From Trichobilharzia szidati (taxonomy: Eukaryota > Platyhelminthes > Trematoda > Strigeidida > Schistosomatidae): a stretch of 64,000 nt of DNA. The first letter of the stretch is position 1; every line of letters starts with the position of its first letter. This document shows, piece after piece, positions 21,298 to 32,810 of this stretch. A program made the position numbers and the translations under genes. Below the pieces are notes generated by a model that did not search any database, was not told the DNA's origin, and worked only from the letters and a program-made list of their open reading frames with translations. The stretch spans positions 158,928,199-158,992,198 of the forward strand of contig OX235279.1 in the NCBI GenBank assembly GCA_944472155.2. Reading direction: 5' to 3'.

Positions 21298-23249
21298 GCC
21301 ACATGTCCATATCAGTGTGTTATGGTTAGTTTGACACATTCTGTCAAATAACTACTTTATGAATCTGCTTGGCGTTATTTGGTTTTGGAAAGCCGTCAGA
21401 ATTGATAAAGGGTAGAAAAATTGAACTTACCAATCAATTTCTGCGGAAAATTGTGATGCGCGAAGTAAGCTTTGTGCGTGAATTAGTAGGCGACGCTGCA
21501 GGTGCCGCATAATTGTGGTCTCCGTATCTAAAATTTTCGTGTGTGAAAGGAAAAGCAAATGTATTTAGTTAGAGTAGATATAGATGTAATACAGTGTTAA
21601 ACTAATTTTTCATTAATTATCAAGTATGATTTTCTGATTAATCGCCTCGTAAACTTATTTTTCAGGTGGCTGAGGAGACGGCTCAAAGTGGTAAAGGTGA
21701 CCAGGTGTCGTAGGCCCTTAACACTTTTATGTGCCGCATCGTGTTACATGTTGGCAGTCTTTTTATATCCGTTGCGAATGTGGTTTAATGACGTAGTCAC
21801 TGCAGTATCGAAAAATAGATTGTGGATTGGAAAATTCACTTATTTACACCTCTGTAATCAGGAAATTTTAGCGGACCACTTACAACTAGTAGAGTCCTAT
21901 TTCCTGGTACACGTATAAAGAAAGTGAAGTTTTATTGCCGTAGTGGAGTCTTGTACCACCATACTTTACACCGCACTTGATGTGGCAGATAGGTTATACT
22001 TCAGAGAGAAAGTAAAATGTAAACCAGCGGGTCGTATGATAGTCAAGTACCTGAGCGAACAAATCACGTTCATATACATATCTCACTTTGTTCCGTTGCA
22101 CTGTTATACATTTTCATCTGGTTTGCATGGTTATCATCATGCTATAGGTGTTGGAAATACGGACTGTCATCTTGCAAAAACTTGCTGCAGTGTAAATTGT
22201 TCGCATTTCAGTGCCAACTTTATTTGTTGTTCCTGACAACTGATGATGTATGACTCAAATTAATTTTTGTTTTTTGGCATACACAGAAGAATTGGTTAAT
22301 CAAAGCAGTATGGATTTTCACACGGATTATAAAGTTATTTTTTCATCTTAGTAGCAACGACAGAGTAGTAGAAATGCCGTCAAAGTATCATATTCCAGGT
22401 TGTAAAACTGATCAAACACTTAAGTAAATAAGTGAATAAAGCGTGAGTAGACAAAGTGTCACTAGGAAGGATCCTGGGAGACATCTTCACCACGACAACA
22501 GCATCCTGTGAGCTTCACTAAAATTGCTTGAAGTAACCTCCATCAGTGAGCTAAGTGAGAAGCGACAAACTTAGTTGTCGTCACACACACACGTGTTACG
22601 AAATTCCTATCGGTTTCGCTTATAACTTATATGGCTTTAAGTGACCCACAGGGATTAAAGTGCTTAAAGTAAGTCTCACTTAGTCACACATCTTGAGTAT
22701 CTCATTCTAATTTGTAAATTATGGTCCGTAGAGAAAGCTCAACAAAATTTGAAAGAGAGTCAAGTTAAGATCAGTGTAGTGAGGAGTAGAATTGTAGTTG
22801 TGGGAAGGATGAAACTCACGTACCAAGTGTTGTGACAAGTCAAGTCCATTGTGGGTCCAGTGACCGAAGAAACCTATGTGTGTAGTCCAAATGTTAAGTC
22901 GTGAACTATGTGTGCGGACGGAGTTTTCCCAGTCACGGAACCTACAATGAGCTTAATTTGTGTCAACACTTAACACGTTAGCTTCGTAAATTCTAATCTT
23001 ATTTTATCACTTCTAACCCTTCATGCTAACACAATTCCACGGCTGATGACACTGTTCTTAACTTGACCACCTTGCAATTTTAGTTTACCTATACTCAATC
23101 CTTTTCCCCAAGTTGCGTCACTCAATTCACTTATTTAATTTAATTTCAGTTTGTAGCCGATCGCTTTCTGTATCGCGTAACCGTTGTTAACATCTTACGA
23201 TTTTATTGTTACATTGTTGAAGAGATTCCTTTTGTTGCTATGATAGTGT
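21298..23249. other. Unassigned sequence right of IR1
   Basis: An open stretch at 21666-21918 follows a good acceptor (atttttcag). It contains a hydrophobic segment (CAASCYMLAVFLYPL), but I recognise no family. A second ORF at 21943-22236 is equally anonymous. No repeat homology to the rest of the window was noticed. Host exons are possible. Confidence 0.35.
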
Positions 23250-23355
23250 ACTCTGTATATATGCGATTGTACAGCTTGAGAATGAAATCACTGAATAGAG
23301 TAACTCTTCGCTGAACGCCTCTTCTTTTATGTGACTTAATGGGGATTTTTGAGCC
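23250..23355 (+). mobile_element. PLE 3'-terminal fragment
   Basis: The string atatatgcgattgtacagct and the following 80 bp, to ggggattttt, match the end of the PLE at 1690-1787. Upstream of it there is no coding remnant that I can assign, so it is a heavily 5'-truncated copy or a solo end. Confidence 0.7.
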
Positions 23356-23935
23356 ACTACTCACAAAATGTAATGCTGAAAAATTCTGTTATGTCATAAT
23401 CAAGTCAAGTAATTCAGCGTGTACTGCTTGCTAGCTATTGTGAATGTTTCTATATGGTTGTGCTCACGGATGTTAATGCAGAGTGTCGCTTTGCATAGTA
23501 GACAGGGGTGAAGTCTATTCAAGACTACTAACATTTAATGATGAGGAACGAACTGATTACCGTTTTCCATTCAGCATATATTGGTGTTCAGCAAGAACAA
23601 ATCACGGTGACATCGTTCGACGCAAAACACGTGTGTATTTTTTCTTAATTGAATCGTACCATGTGGATTTCAATACTTGACGACTAGCTTAAAATAGGCG
23701 TAGCTCCTTTCCTTGATCTTTAGAGATAAGCGTTGGCAATTTAACGAATCAACACAAACTGAAATAGCTGTGGCATTCAGTGCAAACCGAATTATAATCA
23801 TTCCTGATAAAGGATAATAGCTTAGACTTGAAAATTGCAGTTAGAGCGCGGCAACACCAAGTGTTTTAGTATTAGCTACCTGAAGCCCTTTTTGATGTTT
23901 GGGAAACTGAAGAACCCAATTCAGGCTGTTGATAA
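23356..23935. other. Unassigned
   Basis: A 65-codon ORF at 23483 has no recognised features; no repeats were noticed. Confidence 0.3.
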
Positions 23936-25050
23936 AGGAATAAAATTTAGGCACTGTGGTGAAGTGCAATTCCTGCGTGTAATGATTTATCCAGTAAAAA
24001 CAGTGATGTAGGCTTTTGTGTTGCTCATAATAATATCAAGGTGCTCACATAAGTCTCAATCTTTGTACACTTTATTATTCCTTATCGTTTGATTTTATTG
24101 GTGGTAATGTTTTCTATATCTCTAGTGCCGGCGTTGCGTCATTCCTATTGTATGTGTTAAGGTGTGTGGATTCGATGAAGGTTTCAACGACCAACTTCTC
24201 CTACCGGCTAATTATATTGGCTGTCAGAACTGTAGGTCTGTCCCACCCGATTGTGTGTTAGTGCATGCATCGCAGTGTCAGTTTCTCACTTAGACGGTCA
24301 ATCATTCTACATTTCATTAAATTCGTATGTTTCGATAATCTGACTGACTCTGATCTGTACAGCTGATCTTACAGTCTGTCCGGTTCAGTAGGGTCCTTTA
24401 GCCGAAGGAGCTTGTCAGTGAGTGAGCTTACAGGTTTAAATGCCATCCTAATTCCTGCTCTATTAGAAATCCTTATATCCCTTATATTTATGATATGGTC
24501 AGTGATTTCACTACTATGTTTAATTTTGATGTGTTGTTTTTTGAACTTCCTAGTGAGTTTTATGGAATAGTCTCAGTCCAACCAGTTAATAAGGGAACAA
24601 ATCTTTGTGTAATTACTACAGTAGGCATCAGCTAGATCGATGTGTCTTATAGAATCACAGGCTGTATAGTTCTGATGGATGGGATGGAAAAAAGCAACGA
24701 ATATGAGAATGTAAAGTATGGATGGGTCTGCTTTGATAAAAAATTCACCCTTCGGCAGGTTAGGAGTCGGTAGGTACCAGTCCTGCAGTATCATCTTAAA
24801 TTTGACAGGAGCGGATTGCCTGTCAAACATTCGATGTCTTCTGTTCAAGGTGCTTGGGAAACTGCATCTTTGTCAGGGGTTTTCATCTTGGAGGACCATA
24901 ACATCCACCCATACCATTCTAAGTCGTTAAGGATATCATTTGGTAACGAGTCCATCACTAAGCTACTAAAGTCAGAGTCGATTGCATTACGGCATATATG
25001 ATGAAATAAAACACAATTGGCACAGTGGGTATCCCTGACGGACACCACTA
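23936..25050 (-). mobile_element. Decayed PLE of the palindrome family
   Basis: On the minus strand, 25040-24600 has fragments such as MDSLPNDIL and ACDSIRHIDLADAYCSNYTK. Near 24430 the peptide IRMAFKPVSSLTDKLLRLKD fits the stretch before the PLE nuclease. At 24130-24345 the sequence aligns with the C-terminal coding of the PLE at 48263-48564 (for example HTIGWDR for HTIGWER). The terminus 23936-23978 matches the 43-nt tail (cactgtggtgaagtgcaatt). Many stops mark it as old. Confidence 0.7.
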
Positions 25051-25054
25051 GCTG

Positions 25055-25640
25055 TCACTTCAGATGACAATTCCATAATTTCACAGGATTGCTTGACTTC
25101 AAGTAGAGTGCCTTGATTAGTTCGACATACTTTCTAGACACTCGTTTTATGGTCAAACATTGGCATAGCACCTCTCGGTCAAGGTAGTTAGATATTGCCA
25201 AGTGTTGGACGCCGGTAAGTATACTTCCGTTCCGCGGTCGCTGCACCCTCTTCCTGGCCTAAAGGCTGCATGGCTTTTCCGGTTTTGTCTCTCCCGTCCA
25301 CCACTTGGTCTCCGTGTGATTGTTGAACCCAGGACATTATATACTTCGTTTTTCAAGTTTATCTGCCTATGATTATCTCGGGAAGACTTGCCTCCCTTCT
25401 TATAAACTGGTATAGTCATTTTAGTGGAAACATCTTAGTTAACCCAGAGAGCAGTTCATTACTAGCGTCATTTGACACTTCTGGAATCACTTCATCATGT
25501 CCTGCTGCTCTGCCTAGTTTCATGTCAGAGAAAGCCTTTACAACCTCAATTAAAGTTAGACGACCGATGTCGAGATCCCATCTCTAGCGTAAATGTGATG
25601 TCCAAATGCCTATCAGAGGCTGCATCTATCATACTGCAGT
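25055..25640 (-). mobile_element. RTE-type RT fragment (SR2-like)
   Basis: The minus-strand frames show KLGRAAGHDEVIPEV upstream, then MTIPVYKKGGKSSRDNHR, AAFRPGRGCSDRG and RKYVELIKALYLKSSNPV. The order fits RTE polymerases (K.AG.D.IP.E, L.P..KKGD...C.NYRGI, Q.GFRPGRGC.DQ, I.LLKA.Y). It is broken by several frameshifts. Confidence 0.7.
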
Positions 25641-25986
25641 TCGTCCTAGCTTAATTCACGGTTGTGAAACATGGCCACTGTAGCCTGATATAAATAAACA
25701 AAAATTTCTAGTGACCAGTGCTCGTACTAATCTGAGGAATGCTTCACCGTTTCCTGCTTAGATGTGGTATATTAGGCAAAATAGGACTGTTAAGCATGCC
25801 TGGAGCAAAACTTCGTATAAATCAACGGACTCATTGACTGTCCGTGTTAGCCATACCGACTGGTTTCAATCGTCTGAGTAGTATGCTATGAATAGACTCA
25901 TTTTCAGTGCAGCAGATATATTCTCTCTTTGTCGATCAGACTCTGAAAATCTTTCTTGGTTTCCTTTTCATCTCCCATCGAAGCAC

Positions 25987-26486
25987 NNNNNNNNNNNNNN
26001 NNNNNNNNNNNNNNNNNNNNNNNNNNNNNNNNNNNNNNNNNNNNNNNNNNNNNNNNNNNNNNNNNNNNNNNNNNNNNNNNNNNNNNNNNNNNNNNNNNNN
26101 NNNNNNNNNNNNNNNNNNNNNNNNNNNNNNNNNNNNNNNNNNNNNNNNNNNNNNNNNNNNNNNNNNNNNNNNNNNNNNNNNNNNNNNNNNNNNNNNNNNN
26201 NNNNNNNNNNNNNNNNNNNNNNNNNNNNNNNNNNNNNNNNNNNNNNNNNNNNNNNNNNNNNNNNNNNNNNNNNNNNNNNNNNNNNNNNNNNNNNNNNNNN
26301 NNNNNNNNNNNNNNNNNNNNNNNNNNNNNNNNNNNNNNNNNNNNNNNNNNNNNNNNNNNNNNNNNNNNNNNNNNNNNNNNNNNNNNNNNNNNNNNNNNNN
26401 NNNNNNNNNNNNNNNNNNNNNNNNNNNNNNNNNNNNNNNNNNNNNNNNNNNNNNNNNNNNNNNNNNNNNNNNNNNNNNNNNNNNNN
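25987..26486. other. Assembly gap, 500 N
   Basis: Exactly 500 N, a conventional size for a gap of unknown length. The two flanks are in different kinds of repeat, so order and orientation across it are not supported by sequence. Confidence 0.99.
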
Positions 26487-26712
26487 CGATCACTTACAGA
26501 GGGAATTTGAATACATTCATACTTCCATGACAGAGGTAGGCTATCCAAATAGCTTCATTAGGAATATATGATAGCATCAGATAGAAAATCTGCTACGACG
26601 ATGCCAAAAAAGAAACCTGTATTTAATTGGTTCTTGTCGGGTGAGATTCTGTCCCATAAACTTTCCAGGAGTACAAGAAAAACATTTTATACAGTAAACC
26701 TGCGTTTGCTGA
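26487..26712 (+). mobile_element. PLE fragment next to the gap
   Basis: The peptide has LQREFEYIHTSMTEVGYPNS, FIRNIM, KKKPVFNWFLSGEILSHKLS and RKTFYTVNLRLL. These match the PLE region between RT and nuclease (L..EL..I...L...GYP..FI...M, L.F.GD.....L..RL..A...TFYAA.L.LLF). It switches abruptly to a non-LTR element near 26706. Confidence 0.65.
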
Positions 26713-27060
26713 AGAAGGACTATATCTCATTACGTAGGATGTTAGAGGTTTTCAGCAGGTTAAGCTGTGCCACTTAACCAGCTTGTTAATATTCTGGTCG
26801 ACAGGCACTCGGATTCATGTGAAAAATAGACTGAATCCATTCCATCTAACTCACACTACCCTCTTCATTCACAACTCTCCCTTTGTATCTCAACAGGCAC
26901 GACCAGAAGACTGTATACAGAAAACCATATGCTCGCACTAGCAAGTACAAAAACTCAACCATATCCCACTTAGCTCGTGTTCTGAGTGATTAAGAAAGCA
27001 TTAGGCGTGAAACTTATAGCTTGTTAAATAATCAGTAGAACAATTGGATCTCGTCTCTCC
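26706..27060 (+). mobile_element. Non-LTR RT C-terminal fragment with intact (empty) LTR target site
   Basis: LKKDYISLRRML and VFSRLS begin a C-terminal tail, which ends in RVL and the continuation that includes attaagaaagcattaggcg. The same coding tail occurs in both IR3 arms (46517-47058, 51503-52044), where it is interrupted at this point by an LTR. Here the site is uninterrupted. The element's 3' untranslated region continues into inverted repeat IR2. Confidence 0.75.
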
Positions 27061-28377
27061 AGCTCATACCACTTATAGGTATCACGTTTTCTTTCGTTTC
27101 TTTTCCTCTTCTCCCTCCCTCTCTCTCTCTCTCTCTCTCCTTTGTTACACAGGTTTATATATACAAAGTTAGTTGAAAAGTAATCTCAGAGATAATTGTC
27201 ATTTAGTCACTGACTAAGTCAGTGTATGAGAAGTAACAATCCTTGAAAAAAATCCACGAATAATCTCAGTCAATCGAGAAAGTTGACAAATTACGGCAAC
27301 AGCAAACAATAGACAGCTTGATTTGACTAATCAGATAGCTCAGCGTTACAAATGGTTCCTAGTCATAATCCTCTTTGGAAGTGTCGCCTAGATTTGGTTT
27401 TTGACTTCTCTGTAGATAATGTGTTGATAGGGAGGAATAAAACATGCATGTGTGGAGGGATAAAAACTTTGGAAAAGTATCGCAGGGCTATTGACAGTTA
27501 TATATTCAGATGCAACCACTCTATATGAGGAAGTCTGCATAAGTTGGTAAGTCGTACATAACTGGTGATTTTTTAGACACTTTCTTCTCGAAATCAAAGC
27601 TCTCCCTTAGTAACATATTGCGTATATGCAACCAGTATCTGCTGCAGCTGGAGAAATAGAGAATACATTAGTTTGATATGTCTATAACCACTTCTATGAG
27701 AATCTGGGACCAGTTTCCGCAGCATGTTAGAGATATATACCCCATATTATTCATTTTTATTACATATATCATAGATAAACTTCTTTGTAAATTAAGTACC
27801 ACTTTTCACTTAGAAGAATCTGATTGACTGCTTCAAGATCGTCTGAAGTTGGCGTCTACTCTTTACTGTTGCCCCGACTCCTACAATTACCGAACAACAA
27901 CAATAGAATTAAATTACTATACGCAGCGAAATCTCACTCTCTTCCCAAACCATCACTAGAAAGCTAAACAATCACGACTTATTGGGTCACAATGCGCGTT
28001 TATCAACGATCAACAGAAATCAGTAACTAAGACCATCACAGCATAGTATAGTACAGTACATGATATGAAAAGTTAACATATCAAACCTCGTTACTCACCT
28101 CTAACCTTGGTCACTTATACCAATATTCCTCCTTTGGTCGCTATCAGCATCTCCACCCATCTCATCCTCATCGCTCGAATCGGATGAAACAATATCCTCA
28201 TCTACACTAGATTGAACACCGGGTGCAGGAATGAGCTCTGGGGGGAACAGCTTTTGTTCACGTGAGTCAGCAATACCTCACTTCATTCAATAGAATTAAC
28301 ATGTCCTTATAAAATGTGAACATACCCAACTGCACTCACCACTCACACGGTCATCCCTGTTAACACTGGTCACATTG
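26995..28377 (+). repeat. IR2 left arm
   Basis: Reverse complement of 28606-29535, except for a 453-bp insert at 27211-27663 that is absent on the right, where 9 other bases stand. It includes a CT-rich tract (27111-27140) and the non-LTR 3' untranslated region. The coordinate sum drifts only at the insert and the CT tract. Confidence 0.9.
27211..27663. other. 453-bp insert present in one IR2 arm only
   Basis: The arms match on both sides of it (ending at 27210 / 29330 and resuming at 27664 / 29320). It has no coding potential that I recognise and no obvious target-site duplication. It could be an insertion here or a deletion on the other arm. Confidence 0.7.
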
Positions 28378-28605
28378 ATGGCACTATCAATGCTTTTGCA
28401 ATTAGTAGTGGAACACAAGAATGAGCTTGGCCGCAATATACCTGGTTGAAAAATTTCACAACGTCTGCATTCAAACGGATATCCCAAACGACCATGGACC
28501 CAACTGCGGCGAAAGGGAAGAGAAATACTCAAAAAGTTGAATTTCACGACAACAGACAGGCTGAGCACAGGAGAATCCGAGGTCTTCTGAAACTACTCCG
28601 ATTTA
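28378..28605. other. IR2 spacer (228 bp)
   Basis: Unique sequence between the arms. A 90-codon minus ORF runs through it into the left arm (28296-28568) and has a CRRC pair, but nothing identifies it. Confidence 0.4.
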
Positions 28606-29535
28606 CAATGTGACCAGTGTTAACAGGGATGACCGTGTGAGTGGTGAGTGTAGTTGGGTATGTTCACATTTTATAAGGACATGTTAATTCTATTGAATGA
28701 AGTGAGGTATTGCTGACTCACGTGAACAAAAGCTGTTCCCCCCCAGAGCTCATTCCTGCACCCGGTGTTCAATCTAGTGTAGATGAGGATATTGTTTTAT
28801 CCGATTCGAGCGATGAGGATGAGATGGGTGGAGATGCTGATAGCGACCAAAGGAGGAATATTGGTATAAGTGACCAAGGTTAGAGGTGAGTAACGAGGTT
28901 TGATATGTTAACTTTTCATATCATGTACTGTACTATACTATGCTGTGATGGTCTTAGTTACTGATTTCTGTTGATCGTTGATAAACGCGCATTGTGACCC
29001 AATAAGTCGTGATTGTTTAGCTTTCTAGTGATGGTTTGGGAAGAGAGTGAGATTTCGCTGCGTATAGTAATTTAATTCTATTGTTGTTGTTCGGTAATTG
29101 TAGGAGTCGGGGCAACAGTAAAGAGTAGACGCCAACTTCAGACGATCTTGAAGCAGTCAATCAGATTCTTCTAAGTGAAAAGTGGTACTTAATTTACAAA
29201 GAAGTTTATCTATGATATATGTAATAAAAATGAATAATATGGGGTATATATCTCTAACATGCTGCGGAAACTGGTCCCAGATTCTCATAGAAGTGGTTAT
29301 AGACATATCAAACTAATGTAATGTAGTCCGTGACTAAATGACAATTATCTCTGAGATTACTGTTCAACTAACTTTGTATATATAAACCTGTGTAACAAAG
29401 GAGAGAGAGAGAGGGGGAGAAGAGGAAAAGAAACGAAAGAAAACGTGACACCTATATGTGGTATGAGTTGGGAAGACGAGATCCAATTTTTCTACTGATT
29501 ATTTAACAAGCTATAAGTTTCACGCCTAATGCTTT
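28606..29535 (-). repeat. IR2 right arm
   Basis: Matches the left arm in inverted orientation. On the plus strand at about 28750-28880 it has an acidic open stretch (SSVDEDIVLSDSSDEDEM) ending before a GT-like border. Acidic N-termini of this sort occur in piggyBac-like transposases, but nothing else supports that. The outer end abuts a minus-strand LTR at 29536. Confidence 0.88.
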
Positions 29536-29902
29536 TGTAATAGTTAGACCTGGTTCAATTTAGACCTAAATTAATCACTCTTACAAAATCTTCTTCACCG
29601 CTTCATGATCTTAGTTGTACTCTGTCTAGTGTGCAAATACTAACGAACTGAATCAAGGTAAAAAGACTTGAAATGACTAGCGTGACTGGAACAGAGTCAT
29701 ATTTACACAAAAGCAATATGAGATTTGATAAAAATAAGAGATTATGACTTATCTGCATTCGGGACAGTTGTAAGCTCGGAGGCTGTGCCGGATGACAGCA
29801 CAACGAGAGAGCGAAACCAAAACCGTGCTCAAGATACGCGAGTCGAAGGAGGAAATGGTGAGTCCGTTCAAACAAAAGTGTGAAGTTTCAATATACACTA
29901 CA
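29536..29902 (-). mobile_element. LTR of a Boudicca/CsRn1-type element (solo or split)
   Basis: On the minus strand it begins tgtagtgtatattg and ends ctattaca, and it aligns along its whole length to the LTRs at 46136-46516 and 52045-52425 with several percent divergence and small deletions. The downstream flank (aaagcattaggcg) is the second half of the non-LTR target site whose first half (gataaagaaag) precedes the LTR at 52045. The other flank (ggttatcc) is unrelated. Confidence 0.85.
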
Positions 29903-31290
29903 GGTTATCCCCATCTTAGAAGGTTGGTGGGAAAACAGCAAGCTTCGATGTCTAAAAGTAGCAAGATTGTGTACAATAGAAAGAGGCTATAGTCAGTTTC
30001 AAGGTCATGATGAGTTCCTGCGTCGGCTGGTTATATGTTTCCGTGAATTCGTTTTCCATTGAATTTTAAAGGTTTTTTTGAATGTTTTACGCATTTTGCA
30101 GTGTGTGTGTCAGTTTTTGTCACTGGATGCTTCTATTAAGCTTATTTCTAGCCTGAATTTCCTAGTTATTATGTTGGTAGTTAAGGATTATGGTAAATCT
30201 GCAATCATTGAGCCATTTCACGTATTCTATGCTAATACAGTAACATTCCTCAGTAAGTAAACTGCTTAACTGTTCTGCCATTGTTGGATCAAACAGTGGC
30301 AGAACAGTTACTGATTATTTGCTTAAACTGGAACTGTGTGCTGTTTTATCTGCATGAGTGGCAATAATTCAGCACCTTTCTACGCATTTACAGACGTAGC
30401 TTATCAGCCTTATTGCAGCCCTTCTAGTCCAGGTTCTGCTCCTCCCAAGCTTACCATAATGCTGAATTAAATCTCACTATTTCTGAAATAATTCCAACGT
30501 TCTATAGTAAGTAAATTCTGAATCTGTTCTTAAGTAGATTCTTTAATGGCACAGTCTAGAACACAGTTGTGGTTTTCAGCATGACTGACACTAATTCAAC
30601 ACCATGTTATTTTTCTAGATGTTTTCAGGAGTAGATCAGAACCTACTGGTTTTGCTTATCAGCTTTATTTAAACCCTTTCAGCTCATTTTCAGCACGGAC
30701 TAGCTTAACTGCAGAACAAAGAGACTTAATTTAGCACATAGTGGCAATTTTTGAGCTTGAATTTGGAAATTATATTTGGAAACTGTAGTACAATGTCACT
30801 GCAAATCCGTCAAGTTAGGTCTACTGGTAGCATCCTGTAAATAAGCAAAATAAAATATCAGTTGATGAAACATTGTGCTCATCACATTCTCAGCATTTAC
30901 ATTTAGAAAATTTTGCTTACATAGCTGCCACTGTTATATCCCCTGCTATCTTTTCCATTTGCCTAGAAATAAAAACAATGTTGTGATTACTACATGTCGA
31001 CTTAACGTTGACTTATAAAACGAAGCGGGCGTTTAACAATATCACCTGAATTCCTTTCTTCAGGTTACGCCTTTGGACACGATCTTTCAAATTATGAATG
31101 TACGATTTCGTGGCCTAATCCATTATGTCACCAACCTCTCTCGATGTCATCAGTACTTCATTAATGAACCTTACATCTCGTGACTGAATTTCGAACATCT
31201 GAATATCCCTAAATTCCTTGATTTAAATGGTGTATTAAAATCATCACTAAAATCACAGTAGGGTCGAGAGGGTATCCTCTCTTCACATTC
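29903..31290. other. Unassigned AT-rich sequence
   Basis: Short ORFs only. Two diverged stretches (about 30325-30430 and 30570-30680) share words such as gcttatcag and ttcagcac, hinting at an old local duplication. Confidence 0.35.
30267..30310. repeat. Small perfect-looking hairpin
   Basis: Two 17-nt arms (30267-30283 and 30294-30310, taactgttctgcca and its complement) enclose a 10-nt loop, with a single T/G position that can wobble-pair. There is no adjacent element terminus. Confidence 0.75.
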
Positions 31291-31294
31291 CATT

Positions 31295-31745
31295 TCAACT
31301 ATATTCCCCCGGTTTACCTGAGGCTAAGATTATATTGTCCGGAGAATAAGAAGTAAATATGACGTTCAGATAAGTTAACTTTCCTTTGCTAAACTTAAAG
31401 CCTTTAGTACTAGCTTCTTTAGGTACATGCTTGACACCTGTACTTTTCATTAAGTGCACGTGCTCAACATAACGCTGAGCTGCCTGCTTAGCCACAACAT
31501 ATCCACAGTGCACGAACTGTCTGATCATGCGCATATAGAATTCAAAGGGAAATGCACTGAATCCCTCTAATAGCCCATGCAGCTCGACGTCATCCACTGT
31601 ACGTTTCAGAAAATGAATATTGTAAACATTATGTTCATCTCCGAAACAGTTCTCATATTGCAGTAAGAAATTACTCCAATCTGTCCGAACAGCATCCAAA
31701 AACAGTCGGCTGTATTTGGTACTCGAAAGTAAGTATACTGACAGG
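31295..31745 (-). pseudogene. Transposase-like C-terminal fragment
   Basis: The minus-strand peptide has TDWSNFLLQYENCFGDEH, YNIHFLKRTVDDVELHG and FSAFPFEFYMRMIRQFVH. The pattern N.H.L.HL.DDV...GPL..FSAF.FE..M..I...V is known from proteins related to CACTA/EnSpm-like transposases (DUF4218-like region). No DDE domain is visible and no terminal inverted repeats were identified, so this is a fragment. The upstream frame continues some 15 residues beyond the ATG. Confidence 0.5.
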
Positions 31746-31974
31746 GAAAATTTCCTATAATTATAGTACTGGGGGGAGGCAGAATGTTCCTGAGTAAGCC
31801 AGACCCAAATATAGTAGTTTTTAGAAGGACCAGGGTTATTTCAGTACATACTGGGTTCACTTCAAATAGATAAAATATTCATTTACGGTAAAAACGCATT
31901 ATTGACGCGTTGGTTAGATTTTGCTGAGAACTGTTGCAAGGTTGGTCTTTTAAGTGTACTAGGCTTACTATAAT

Positions 31975-32205
31975 ATAAAAAAATTATATTTGTAAAGTCT
32001 CAACGAGATTGAAATGAGTAATTCCAACGTTTCGTTCGGCAATCTGGACAAATTTTCAAAAACAAGTGATGTTCCTTTTTATATATAAACCTGTTATGTT
32101 AAATTCGATTAATTTCCCTGAAGAAGTTCGGACCAGATTGCCGAACGAAACGTTGGAATTAATCATTTCAATATCGCTGAGATATTACAAATATAATTTT
32201 TTATA
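31975..32205. mobile_element. Palindromic PLE-type terminus with hammerhead-like fold
   Basis: Arms of about 75 bp (31975-32050 and 32130-32205) are nearly complementary, and the right arm contains ctgaagaagttcgg, ccgaacgaaacgttgg. In the right half, stem 32107-32117 / 32155-32164 encloses CTGAAGA (32118-32124), then the hairpin 32126-32131 / 32141-32146, GAAA (32147-32150) and CGTT. The sequence differs from the 9877 and 47758 palindromes but shares their layout. No TSD could be defined. Confidence 0.6.
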
Positions 32206-32209
32206 AATG

Positions 32210-32810
32210 TCTACTTCTCACTCGGCGCCCTAATATTTTAGAACTATTCTGTCAAATCTTGACGACAATTCATTTGAATTACTATAATATACCTCCAAAA
32301 GTGCATTTATACCTCACAAACTTATATTCCATAGGGCCAGATGGGTCTTTTTTTTACCTGTATCAAACCGATAGGATGTGTTGGATTCCTTTCAAAGAAA
32401 TAATGAACAATTTAGTTGTTACCTTCATAAGTGTATCAAAAGCTTGCTTAAGTTGCACCCACGTATAAAATACACAACTAAGCATTATTCTTTGGAATAC
32501 AGCCATTAAATCAGACAATATAGATGACACTTTTCGTGAAGCAGAGGTTGCAGGAGTATTTTGTAATGGTTTTAACAATGACTAACGAACACAACATTAT
32601 AATTTCAAGTAAATGAATAATAGTATATATTTCAGTGCCCATAAACCACTGTTGTGACCTAGTAAATTTAATTGATTTATGCTGACGTAATATGCACAAA
32701 TCCCACAGGTCACTGAACTGACAACCTAAAAAGTGGATCAGTTAATACATATATATGTGCTAATTAAATACTCATTAATTGTCTAGACACTGTGGTTTAA
32801 TCACATTCTT
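32210..32810. other. Unassigned
   Basis: No recognisable coding or repeat signal apart from AT-rich sequence. Confidence 0.3.

Noticed and set aside
25888..26571. Long ORFs made of unknown residues
   Set aside because: They span the 500-N gap and have no meaning.
28750..28890. piggyBac-like transposase N-terminus
   Set aside because: Only an acidic stretch supports it; no catalytic domain or TTAA-flanked ends were seen.
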